DNA of 64,000 bases from Billgrantia aerodenitrificans. Its GTDB lineage: Bacteria > Pseudomonadota > Gammaproteobacteria > Pseudomonadales > Halomonadaceae. The notes under the pieces were generated by a model. That model was given only the letters and a program-made list of their open reading frames with translations, did no database searches and was not told the origin of the DNA. The stretch lies in contig NZ_JABFTV010000008.1 of assembly GCF_021404405.1 (NCBI RefSeq), positions 1 through 64,000 of the forward strand, given 5' to 3'. Below are positions 8,987-16,627 of this stretch, in pieces. The position numbers and the translations under genes are program-made. Positions within the stretch are counted from its first letter, which is position 1. Every line of letters begins with the position of its first letter.

Positions 8987-11507
8987 GCTTTCCAAGGCGC
9001 CCGGTGCCGCGCCAATTTCCAAGGCGCCCGAAGCCGCGCCAAAGGACATAGACGCTGTCGACGACGTGAGCGCGGACTCTGCCGCTGCCCGCGAGGAGCT
9101 CAGGGGCGAGATCAAGGGCTCCAGCCCGCTGGCCCGTGACACCGTCACGCCAGGCACACATCCGCACTCTCGCGCCCACGAGAGCGCGATCAAGCACGTT
9201 ACCGGCCGCGCCTCCTACATCGACGACCTCAAGGCGCCGGCCGATGCGCTGCACGTGGCGCTGGCGCTCTCGCCCGTGGCCCATGGCCGCCTGACCCGGC
9301 TCGATCTGGACAAGGTGCGCAGCATGCCGGGCGTGGTCGACGTGGTCGGCTTCCACGACGTGCCGGGACACACCGATATCGGCCCCGTGTTCCCAGGCGA
9401 CCCGATCTTCGTCGAGGATGAGATCAGCTACGTCGGCCAGGTGCTGTTCGCCGTGGCCGCCGAGAGCCATCGCGCCGCCCGCGAGGCGGTGAACACGGCG
9501 CTGGCCCAGGGCATCGCCGAGATCGACGAGCAGCCGGCCTGCCTCGATCCGGTGGCCGCCGCCGAGCGCGGCGAGTTCGTGCGCCCCACCCACGTGCAGC
9601 AGAGCGGCGATTGGGAACAGGCCCTGGCCAGCGCCGCCCACGTGGTCGAGGCGGAGCAGTTCGTCGGCGGTCAGGAGCACTTCTATCTGGAAGGTCAGGC
9701 CTGCCTGGTGCAGCCCACCGAAGACGAAGGCGTGATCGTTCACACCTCCAACCAGCACCCCAGCGAGACCCAGAAGCTGGTGGCCGAGGTGCTCGGCATT
9801 CCGTTCCACGCCGTGACCGTGGAAGTACGCCGCATGGGCGGCGGCTTCGGCGGCAAGGAGACCCAGGCCTCGCCCTGGGCCTGCATCGCCGCGCTGATTG
9901 CCCGGCGCACCGGCCGTACCACCCGCGTGCGCCTGCCCCGCGCCGACGACATGCGCGTTACCGGCAAGCGCCACCCGTTCCACAACCGCTACCGCCTCGG
10001 CGTGGATGAGCAGGGCGTGATCCAGGGCGGCGAGATCACCGTGATCGGCGACTGCGGCTACTCCCCCGATCTCTCGGACGCCATCGTCGACCGCGCCATG
10101 TTCCACAGCGACAACGCCTACTCCCTGGGCGAAGCCCGGGTGACCGGCCACCGCGCCCGCACCCACACCGCCTCCAACACCGCCTTCCGCGGCTTCGGCG
10201 GCCCCCAGGGCATGATGGTGATCGAAGCGGCGATGGACGACATCGCCCGGCGTATCGGCGAAGACCCGCTCACGGTGCGCAAGCGCAACTTCTACCGCCC
10301 CGGCCGGCAGACCACCCACTACGGCCAGCAGGTGGATCAGATCAAGCTGCTGCGCGAGCTGGTCGAGCAGTTGGAAACCAGCAGCGAGTACTGGGCACGG
10401 CGGCGTGCCATCACCGAGTTCAACGCCGAGAGCCCGATCATCAAGCGCGGCCTGGCGCTCACGCCGGTCAAGTTCGGCATCTCCTTCACCGCCAAGCACC
10501 TCAACCAGGCCGGCGCCCTGCTGCACGTCTATACCGACGGCAGCGTGATGATCAATCACGGCGGCACCGAGATGGGCCAGGGCCTGCACACCAAGATCTG
10601 CCAGGTGGTGGCCCGCGAGCTGGGGCTCGACGTCGACGAGGTGCGCATCACCGCCACCCGTACCGACAAGGTGCCCAACACCTCGCCCACCGCGGCCTCC
10701 AGCGGCGCCGACCTCAACGGCCAGGCCGCCCGCGACGCCTGCGTGAAGCTCAAGCAGCGCCTGTTCGACTTCGCCCACGAGCATCTCTACAAGGATCAGG
10801 GTCTCGACCGCGAAGAGATGCGCATGGAAGCCGGCCACCTGGTGGCGGGCCACGGCGAGAGCGAGCGCCGCATTCCCTGGGGCGAGCTGGTCCAGGCCGC
10901 CTATCTCAACCGCATCTCGCTCTCCGAGAAGGGCTTCTACGCCACGCCGCTGATCCACTACGACCGCAACACCAGCCAGGGCCGCCCCTTCTACTACTAC
11001 GCCTTCGGTGCCGCCGTGGCGGAAGTGAGCGTGGACACCCTGAGCGGCGAGTACCAGGTCGAGCGGGTCGACATCCTGCACGACGTGGGCGACTCGCTGA
11101 ACCCGGCCATCGACATCGGCCAGGTGGAGGGCGGCTTCATTCAGGGCATGGGCTGGCTGACCAGCGAGGAGCTGAAGTGGAACGAGGCCGGCCGGCTGAT
11201 CTCCGACGGCCCCGCCACCTACAAGATCCCGACCTACGGCGATCTGCCGCCGGTGTTCAACGTCAAGCTGATGGAGGGCCACCCCAACTCCATGGCCAGC
11301 ATCTACCGCTCCAAGGCGGTGGGCGAACCACCCTTCATGCTCGGCATGGCGGTGTGGTCGGCGCTGCGCGACGCCCTGGCCAGCCTGGCCGACTACGCCG
11401 AAGCGCCGCGTCTCGACACCCCGGCCACGCCGGAGCGGGTGCTGCTGGCCGCCGAGGAGCTGCGTAGCCGCTACGACAGCGCACGGCTGGAACGAGGCGC
11501 GCCGTAA
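8970..11507 (+). CDS. xdhB: Xanthine dehydrogenase large, molybdopterin-binding subunit
   Basis: 845 residues. Family landmarks are all present: IKHVTGRASYIDDL at the domain start, RRMGGGFGGKE and FRGFGGPQGM for the molybdenum cofactor, MGQGLHTKI, and the region with the catalytic Glu near the end (KAVGEPPFMLG). It hydroxylates hypoxanthine to xanthine and xanthine to urate. About 70 residues before the first domain are a Ala/Pro/Asp-rich extension not usual for the family; they contain a 9-residue tandem repeat (see 8989-9042). A start further downstream cannot be excluded, but the ATG at 8970 fits tight coupling with xdhA. Electron transfer is to XdhA; XdhC is encoded next. Confidence 0.95.
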   Translation: MRTLTKLSKAPGAAPISKAPEAAPKDIDAVDDVSADSAAAREELRGEIKGSSPLARDTVTPGTHPHSRAHESAIKHVTGRASYIDDLKAPADALHVALALSPVAHGRLTRLDLDKVRSMPGVVDVVGFHDVPGHTDIGPVFPGDPIFVEDEISYVGQVLFAVAAESHRAAREAVNTALAQGIAEIDEQPACLDPVAAAERGEFVRPTHVQQSGDWEQALASAAHVVEAEQFVGGQEHFYLEGQACLVQPTEDEGVIVHTSNQHPSETQKLVAEVLGIPFHAVTVEVRRMGGGFGGKETQASPWACIAALIARRTGRTTRVRLPRADDMRVTGKRHPFHNRYRLGVDEQGVIQGGEITVIGDCGYSPDLSDAIVDRAMFHSDNAYSLGEARVTGHRARTHTASNTAFRGFGGPQGMMVIEAAMDDIARRIGEDPLTVRKRNFYRPGRQTTHYGQQVDQIKLLRELVEQLETSSEYWARRRAITEFNAESPIIKRGLALTPVKFGISFTAKHLNQAGALLHVYTDGSVMINHGGTEMGQGLHTKICQVVARELGLDVDEVRITATRTDKVPNTSPTAASSGADLNGQAARDACVKLKQRLFDFAHEHLYKDQGLDREEMRMEAGHLVAGHGESERRIPWGELVQAAYLNRISLSEKGFYATPLIHYDRNTSQGRPFYYYAFGAAVAEVSVDTLSGEYQVERVDILHDVGDSLNPAIDIGQVEGGFIQGMGWLTSEELKWNEAGRLISDGPATYKIPTYGDLPPVFNVKLMEGHPNSMASIYRSKAVGEPPFMLGMAVWSALRDALASLADYAEAPRLDTPATPERVLLAAEELRSRYDSARLERGAP
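8989..9042 (+). repeat. In-frame 27-bp tandem duplication in the xdhB 5' end
   Basis: Two copies of a 27-base unit (8989-9015 and 9016-9042) that begin TTTCCAAGGCGCCCG and differ at two positions. They encode a 9-residue Lys/Ala/Pro repeat in the N-terminal extension of XdhB, so it probably forms a flexible linker. Confidence 0.85.
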
Positions 11508-12370
11508 TGAACGCGCCACGGCCCACTCCCTGGCACGAAGCGCTGCACCGGCTGCAGCGCGAGGGGCTGCCCCACGCGCTGGCCACGGTGGTGACCAGCG
11601 CCGGCTCCACGCCCCGCGAGCCCGGCGCGCGCATGGTGATCAGCGAGAGCGAAGTGTTCGACACCCTGGGTGGCGGCACCTTCGAGTTCCAGGTGATCGA
11701 CGCCGCCCGCGAGAAGCTGGCACAGGGCGACGCCGGCATGAGCCTCGAGGCCTTCGCCCTGGGCGGTCGCAGTGGCCAGTGCTGTGGCGGCTTCGTCAAC
11801 GTGCTGCTGGAGGTGTTCCCCGGCAGCGCGGCTACGCTTGCCATCTTCGGTGCCGGCCACGTCGGCAACGAACTGGTACGCCTGGCCGCCCCGCTGCCCT
11901 GGCGTGTGCTGTGGCACGACAGCCGTGAGGGCGTATTCCCGGCCTGGACCACGGAACAACCGCGCCTGGCCTGCCGCCACGCCCCGGACCCGCAGGCCGC
12001 CGTGGCGGCACTGCCGGCGGGCAGCCACGCGCTGGTGCTGACCCACGACCACGCCGAGGATCGCGCCCTGGTCGACGCCCTGCTCCAGCGGGACGACATC
12101 GCCTCCATCGGCCTGATCGGCTCCAAGAGCAAGTGGGCCAGCTTCCGTTCGCGGCTCACCGATGCCGGCCACGACGACGCGGCCCTGGCCCGAGTGCGCT
12201 GCCCCATCGGCCTGGCCAGAGGCCCGGATGGCGAACCGATCCGAGGCGGCGACAAGACGCCCTACGCCATCGCCATCGCTGCCCTGGCCGAGCTGCTGCC
12301 GATGGTGGGCAATGCCGAACGCGCCGATCAACGCGGCCTGGCGCCGGCAGAGCTGCGTGCCCTGTTCTAA
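11507..12370 (+). CDS. xdhC: Xanthine dehydrogenase accessory protein XdhC
   Basis: 287 residues; ATG overlaps the xdhB stop by one base (TAATG). XdhC binds molybdenum cofactor, supports its sulfuration and inserts it into XdhB. Visible marks: N-terminal XdhC/CoxI block (ATVVTSAGSTPREPGARM, GGRSGQCCGG with the Cys pair) and a C-terminal Rossmann-like domain (LAIFGAGHVGNE) with the end motif PIGLARGP. The place right behind xdhAB matches its role in maturing that enzyme. Confidence 0.94.
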   Translation: MNAPRPTPWHEALHRLQREGLPHALATVVTSAGSTPREPGARMVISESEVFDTLGGGTFEFQVIDAAREKLAQGDAGMSLEAFALGGRSGQCCGGFVNVLLEVFPGSAATLAIFGAGHVGNELVRLAAPLPWRVLWHDSREGVFPAWTTEQPRLACRHAPDPQAAVAALPAGSHALVLTHDHAEDRALVDALLQRDDIASIGLIGSKSKWASFRSRLTDAGHDDAALARVRCPIGLARGPDGEPIRGGDKTPYAIAIAALAELLPMVGNAERADQRGLAPAELRALF

Positions 12371-12440
12371 CCCTACGAACCGGACGAATCACTGACCCTC
12401 GGCAGCGGACGCCGGGGGCAGCAACCAACGAGCCCCAGAT

Positions 12441-13763
12441 ATGACGAGCAACGAATCCCGCGTAATACGCGCCGAACTGCTGAGCTTCGATGCCGATCCC
12501 GGCGAAGGCGACAGCCCCGCCGAAGGCAGCGTGCGTCACTACGCCGACGGCGCGCTGTGGCTGGAGAACGGCCGCATCAAGGCCATCGACGACTACGCAG
12601 CGCTGGCGCCACGCCTGCCCCAAGGCATCGAGACGGTGGATCATCGCGGCAAACTGGTGATGCCCGGCTTCATCGACAGCCACGTGCACTACGTGCAGCT
12701 GGAGATCATGGCCTCCTACGGGCGTCAGCTGCTGGACTGGCTGAACGAGTACACCTTCCCCGAAGAGTGCGGCTTCGCCCAGCGCGAGCGGGCCGAGGTG
12801 ATCTCCAACGCCTTCCTCGACGAGATGCTGCGGGTCGGCACCACCACCGCCCAGGTGTTCTGCTCCAGCCACCCCACCTCGGTGGAAGCCTTCTTCTCGG
12901 CCTGCCGCGAGCGCGACCTGCGCATGCTGGCCGGCAAGGTGCTGATGGATCGCAACGCCCCCGAGGCGCTGTGCGACGACACCTACGGCGGCATTCGCGA
13001 CACCGAACGGCTCATCGGCGAGTGGCACGGCAGAGGGCGCCTGGGCTACAGCCTGACCCCGCGCTTCGCGCCGACCTCTACCCGCCAGCAGCTCGACGCC
13101 ACCGGCGGCCTGCTGCGCAACGACCCGAGCCTGTGGCTGCAGACCCACCTCTCCGAGAACCCCGGAGAACTCGACTGGGTGGCCGAGCTGTTCCCCGAGA
13201 GCCGCGACTACCTCGAAGTCTACGAGCAGTCAGGCCTGGTCGGCCCGCGCAGCACCTTCGCCCATGGCATCCACCTCGACCAGGAGATGCGTTGCAGGCT
13301 GGCCGAGCGCGGCGCCAACATCGCCTTCTGCCCCAGCTCCAACATGTTCCTCGGCAGCGGCCTGTTCGACCGCCTGGCGGCACGCGAAGTCGGCCTCAAC
13401 ATCACCTACGCCAGCGACATCGGCGGCGGCACCGACCTCTCCGGCCTCGCCACGCTCAAGGCCGGCTACCAGGTAGGCCAACTGCGCGGCCAGCCGCTCA
13501 CCGCCTGGCAGGGCCTCTACGGCCTCACCCTGGGCAACGCCAAGGCGCTCTCGCTGGACGACAAGATCGGCCGCCTCGCCCCCGGCATGGAGGCAGACTT
13601 CGTCGTGATCGACCCCGACGGCTCGCCGCTGCTTGGGCGACGTCACGCACGCTGCAAAACCCTCGGCGAGCGGCTGTTCGCCCTGATGATGCTGGGCGAC
13701 GACCGCAGCATTCTAGAGACTTGGGCCAGCGGACGCTGCCAGCACCAGCGCGACCAAGCCTGA
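12441..13763 (+). CDS. guaD: Guanine deaminase
   Basis: 440 residues, typical length. Amidohydrolase fold: PGFIDSHVHYVQ gives the metal ligands His81 and His83; further ligands lie in LQTHLSENPGE and TFAHGIHL, and the catalytic Asp in TYASDIGGGTDLS. FCPSSNMFLGSGLF is a typical guanine deaminase block. It converts guanine to xanthine, which Xdh then oxidises, so its place as last gene of the xdh group is functionally sensible. The 70-base gap after xdhC shows no strong terminator, so it is probably cotranscribed. A perfect hairpin follows the stop. Confidence 0.95.
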   Translation: MTSNESRVIRAELLSFDADPGEGDSPAEGSVRHYADGALWLENGRIKAIDDYAALAPRLPQGIETVDHRGKLVMPGFIDSHVHYVQLEIMASYGRQLLDWLNEYTFPEECGFAQRERAEVISNAFLDEMLRVGTTTAQVFCSSHPTSVEAFFSACRERDLRMLAGKVLMDRNAPEALCDDTYGGIRDTERLIGEWHGRGRLGYSLTPRFAPTSTRQQLDATGGLLRNDPSLWLQTHLSENPGELDWVAELFPESRDYLEVYEQSGLVGPRSTFAHGIHLDQEMRCRLAERGANIAFCPSSNMFLGSGLFDRLAAREVGLNITYASDIGGGTDLSGLATLKAGYQVGQLRGQPLTAWQGLYGLTLGNAKALSLDDKIGRLAPGMEADFVVIDPDGSPLLGRRHARCKTLGERLFALMMLGDDRSILETWASGRCQHQRDQA

Positions 13764-13772
13764 AACGAAAAT

Positions 13773-13809
13773 GGCGAGTGGTTCTCAGAATTCATGAGGA
13801 CCACTCGCC
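13773..13809 (+). terminator. Hairpin ending the xdhABC-guaD operon
   Basis: GGCGAGTGGT at 13773-13782 pairs perfectly with ACCACTCGCC at 13800-13809 across a 17-base loop. It starts 9 bases after the guaD stop, between two convergent genes. No long T tract follows on the plus strand, so efficiency is uncertain. Confidence 0.6.
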
Positions 13810-13846
13810 ACGATTTGAAATTCAGTGTGAAACCCAGTTGTGAAAC

Positions 13847-14521
13847 CTACTGCGAGGACCGTACCTCCTCGCTATCCGGATCGAAAATCCAACGCTCTTC
13901 GCCCACCCGGAAGAGCAGCTCTCCGTTGCTCCACGCCAGCGCCTCGTAGATGCGCTCCTCAGGTGCCAGCTCGTCATGCTCGGGGCTGCGCACCGGTATG
14001 GCACTCTCCTCCACCGTTTCACCCAGCCGCTCTGCATCGACCACCGTCAGCGTGCGACCGCCCGCAGGGCCTTCCTGCACGAAGACCAGCCGTTGCGAAT
14101 CATCACTCCACGGCCCGATGGTGATATTGCCGCCGTACTGGAATGCAGCCGGCCTTGGCTGCCGCGCTTCCCCTCGAACAAGCCAGCCGGCGCTGTGTGC
14201 CGCCCCCGAAGTGACCACGGCTAGCCAGGTACCGTCCGGCGAAACCGAGGCTTCCTGGAAGCGCTGCGCAGCACCAAACTCAGCTTGTCGATCCGCGCGA
14301 ATGGTGCCCGGCACATCTTCCATACTGAGCAGCACGGACCCATCCGCCGCACGGATCTCCTCGTCGCCTACCTCAAGCGGCGCAAGCGCCGCTTCGGATT
14401 CAGAGGTATCGGCTGTTTCGGTCGTAGGTGGCGGCTCGCCATCCCCCGGCGACGGACAGCCGCTGAGCATGAGAGCAGCGGTTGCGATTGAGAGAACGAA
14501 CGATAGCCTGCGTGGTGCCAT
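13847..14521 (-). CDS. Predicted lipoprotein with beta-propeller-like repeats
   Basis: 224 residues. The signal peptide ends in the lipobox LMLSGC (Cys22), so the mature protein is probably lipid-anchored. A Pro/Thr/Glu/Ser-rich spacer follows. The body shows blocks such as ASVSPDGTWLAVVTS and GPWSDDSQRLVFVQEG, like the blades of TolB or PD40-type propellers, but only three or four would fit, so the propeller is incomplete or the match is partial. No enzyme motif. It is convergent with guaD and has GC-rich codon use like the core genome, so I place it outside the cassette block. Function unknown. Confidence 0.7.
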   Translation of the reverse strand: MAPRRLSFVLSIATAALMLSGCPSPGDGEPPPTTETADTSESEAALAPLEVGDEEIRAADGSVLLSMEDVPGTIRADRQAEFGAAQRFQEASVSPDGTWLAVVTSGAAHSAGWLVRGEARQPRPAAFQYGGNITIGPWSDDSQRLVFVQEGPAGGRTLTVVDAERLGETVEESAIPVRSPEHDELAPEERIYEALAWSNGELLFRVGEERWIFDPDSEEVRSSQ

Positions 14522-14616
14522 GAAGCCTCCTGATGCTGAATTGAATGCTTCATCTGCACGGCAGTGTAGGTGCCAGGGAACACCTGTAAACCTTTGCGCC
14601 GGTTTTCAGCCGCTTG

Positions 14617-15117
14617 CTAAGCGCTGGCCTCATCTATGGTCAGGGTCATGAACACACTGTTTGGATCTTCCAGGTAATCGCCGAATGGCGCACATGGGGT
14701 AAAGCCAAATGAAGCGTATAGCGCCCTTGCAGGCTTGAAGTACTCCATCGACCCTGTTTCTAGACTCAGTCGGCTATAACCGCTTGATTTTGCCTCACGC
14801 ATCATGTGCGAAAGAAGGCGTGACGCAACACCCCGACGCAAGTAGGGCTTTGCGGTCTTCATGGACTTTATCTCGGCGTGAGTCTGTGAAAGGCGCTTAA
14901 GTGCTCCAATACCGGCGAGCTCCGCCCCGTCCCACATCGCCCAAAGGGTAACGTCCGGGCCACGTAGCCCATCAAGGTCGAGGGCGTGACGGCTCTCGGG
15001 AGGAGCCGTCGGCGCCATCGACTCAAGGTGCTCTCGTATTAGCTCGATAACTTCTTGACTTCGCAGGTCATCAACACGGATGTCCAAGGTTGGTTCCTCG
15101 TAGGATTGAGGCTTCAT
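14617..15117 (-). CDS. GNAT family N-acetyltransferase, last gene of the cassette block
   Basis: 166 residues from ATG 15117; earlier in-frame starts (15177, 15249) would run through an AT-rich leader and into the attC-like site, and family members start near this Met. Acetyl-CoA fold marks: IGALKRL, EIKSMKTAKPYLRRGVASRL (the RxxGxA-type loop is RRGVAS) and the C-terminal FKPARALYASFGF...CAPFGDYLEDPNSVFM block shared by a group of small stand-alone acetyltransferases. Substrate unknown. It follows the attC-like site at 15201-15285 and is on the same strand as the cassettes, so it may be the most distal cassette. Acetyltransferases are common cargo of integron cassettes. No clear attC was found on its 3' side. 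Confidence 0.82.
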   Translation of the reverse strand: MKPQSYEEPTLDIRVDDLRSQEVIELIREHLESMAPTAPPESRHALDLDGLRGPDVTLWAMWDGAELAGIGALKRLSQTHAEIKSMKTAKPYLRRGVASRLLSHMMREAKSSGYSRLSLETGSMEYFKPARALYASFGFTPCAPFGDYLEDPNSVFMTLTIDEASA

Positions 15118-15200
15118 GGTGCCTAAGATGTTTCTATATTCGATCCCTACAGCCTTTATTTTTAAAATCTTTGTCATAGAAAAATTCTTAAAATCGAGCC

Positions 15201-15285
15201 CTATTACGCCGCCAATACGCGCAACTTTGTAGCGGAGGCGAGGCCGCAACGAACAAGCTGTTGTCGTGCTGGGCCTTCTTAGCGC
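15201..15285 (-). repeat. attC-like site
   Basis: On the minus strand it runs from CGCTAAG (15285) to GTAATAG (15201). The segment CGCCTCCGCTACAAAG...GCGTATTGGCGGCG is clearly related to the site at 24347-24412, which argues for a shared attC family in this array. Confidence 0.5.
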
Positions 15286-15294
15286 CCGTGTTGG

Positions 15295-16185
15295 CTACCC
15301 AAGGCTGGCCTGCCTCAACCGAGGATTGTGTTTATACACTTCAACGATCTCGTAGCTCTTGTTGACGTATACGCCATTGTCATAATCACGCTCTTGTTTT
15401 ATGACCAATTTCACCTCAAGGGAGTCCCCTGGTGCAATAGTGATGCTGTGGCTAAAGAAGTCGTCATAGAATGACTTAGAAGTGATTGGCGCCGATATTT
15501 TTACGCCCCTCCACATGAACTGCCACTTCTTTCGCCCACGCTCCAAAATTGCACGAAGAATCTGAAGTTCCACAATTTCGAAAATCTCCCGCTTACCATC
15601 AAGCTCAACCACCTCATTCGTGGCGAGCATAATTGCCTCGCGGGGCAAGATGAATTGTGGTCGTTCCATTCTCTCGTCTTCAATTATGCCGAAGCCTTGA
15701 ATTTCGGGATCTCGCTGAATAGCTTCAAATGTACGATCTATAGCTTGAACAAATTTTGGATCTCGCTCTACCTGCCGAGCTGAATCATAGACCTGCCTGG
15801 GAACAACAAGACGCTCTTCACCTTTCTCAATAATGACTTCATCAGTGTGAATTTCAACCTTAATTTCATCGTCCACGGAGAGCGTTCTTTCATATATATA
15901 GCTAGATATTACCCCAATAATAACTCCAGCAACAATCTGGCTTGAAAATATGTTCTTTACGGACTTGTACGAAGCAGAAATTCTTGCCTTGAAGCTGCCC
16001 TCGGATAGAGCCTCAACAACAATTTCTATCTCATGGCCAGGATTAAGAGTGGCATTTGCGGCCTTCGCTGCATCCGCAATCGAAACTAGTATTGAAGCCA
16101 GCGAGTACGCATTTATCCGAGATTGCTTTGTATCGAAATACAAGACAACAGAATCGTCGATTTTTGAAATTTCCACTACTTTCAT
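15295..16185 (-). CDS. Cassette protein of unknown function with one membrane segment
   Basis: 296 residues, ATG 16185. N-terminal 90 residues look like a folded domain (SRINAYSLASILVSIADAAK, GHEIEIVVEALSEGSFKARI). A hydrophobic segment follows at about residues 82-97 (IVAGVIIGVISSYIYE). The rest is acidic and beta-rich with a conserved-looking tail (APGDSLEVKLVIKQERDYDN). I have seen similar proteins as hypotheticals in accessory regions but cannot name a family. An attC-like site lies on each side, 10 bases after the stop and about 15 bases before the start, so it is one complete cassette. The codon use is more AT-rich than in neighbouring core genes. A role in defence or stress would be a guess. 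Confidence 0.72.
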   Translation of the reverse strand: MKVVEISKIDDSVVLYFDTKQSRINAYSLASILVSIADAAKAANATLNPGHEIEIVVEALSEGSFKARISASYKSVKNIFSSQIVAGVIIGVISSYIYERTLSVDDEIKVEIHTDEVIIEKGEERLVVPRQVYDSARQVERDPKFVQAIDRTFEAIQRDPEIQGFGIIEDERMERPQFILPREAIMLATNEVVELDGKREIFEIVELQILRAILERGRKKWQFMWRGVKISAPITSKSFYDDFFSHSITIAPGDSLEVKLVIKQERDYDNGVYVNKSYEIVEVYKHNPRLRQASLG

Positions 16186-16200
16186 TTACACTTCCTTATA

Positions 16201-16260
16201 GCGCTAGCGCCTGAATTAAGCCAAGCCGCGTAGCGGTTTCGGCTTGAATGAAATGACCGT
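16201..16260 (-). repeat. attC-like site, close to the classic 59-base element
   Basis: On the minus strand: TTCATTCAAGCCGAAACCGC, then TACGCGGCTTGGCTTAATTC, then AGGCGCTAGC. This follows the layout of aadA-type attC sites (TTCATTCAAGCCG...GCGGC...GGCTTAATTCAGGCGTTAG) nearly base for base. The AAGCC/GGCTT arms are intact. The strongest single site of the array. Confidence 0.75.
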
Positions 16261-16273
16261 AGTCGGCCGCCAC

Positions 16274-16534
16274 TCACGCTAGTCGCTTCCGCATATACGC
16301 AACGGCACGCCTGGAAAGAATCAGTGGCTTGGAGCCGCCCCACCCCACAAGGAGATCGACCATGCGGCCCACAGGCCAAGTTTCGCTTTTCCCGGTGATG
16401 AAGTCGACGCCGTGCTCGTCGCTGCAGCAATCATGCCCGTGGCGTGCAGCTAATACTTCATCGCGATAAATTCGGTATTTATATTCACCGAACGACTCGC
16501 GGGGCGAATCGTTACTTCCAATTTGGTAGGCCAT
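16274..16534 (-). CDS. Small integron-cassette-type protein
   Basis: 86 residues, ATG 16534. The sequence pattern YRIYRDEVLAARHGHDCC, then EHGVDFITGKSETWPVGRMVD, resembles small hypothetical proteins repeatedly found in integron cassettes, where a short N-terminal beta hairpin is followed by a helix with WPVGRMVD. No catalytic motif or signal peptide. The gene is framed by attC-like sites at 16201-16260 and 16552-16624. Function unknown; the family recall is from memory. Confidence 0.65.
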   Translation of the reverse strand: MAYQIGSNDSPRESFGEYKYRIYRDEVLAARHGHDCCSDEHGVDFITGKSETWPVGRMVDLLVGWGGSKPLILSRRAVAYMRKRLA

Positions 16535-16551
16535 ATGAAGTTTCCCTGCGG

Positions 16552-16624
16552 ACTAAACGCCACCACCCACAGAATAAATCAAGAGCGGTAGCCAGTGATT
16601 TTGTTCTTGTTCAGTGAGTTATTA
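16552..16624 (-). repeat. attC-like site (weak)
   Basis: Minus strand from TAATAAC (16624) to GTTTAGT (16552), located between the ends of two cassette genes. Core ends fit loosely; inner arms are short (CAAGA...TCTTG). Accepted mainly by position. Confidence 0.38.
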
Positions 16625-16627
16625 ATT

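Noticed and set aside
8622..11519. Long open frame of 965 codons on the minus strand
   Set aside because: It mirrors xdhB in a GC-rich genome; composition is typical of antisense shadows (His/Ala/Gly-rich) and the plus-strand gene is certain.
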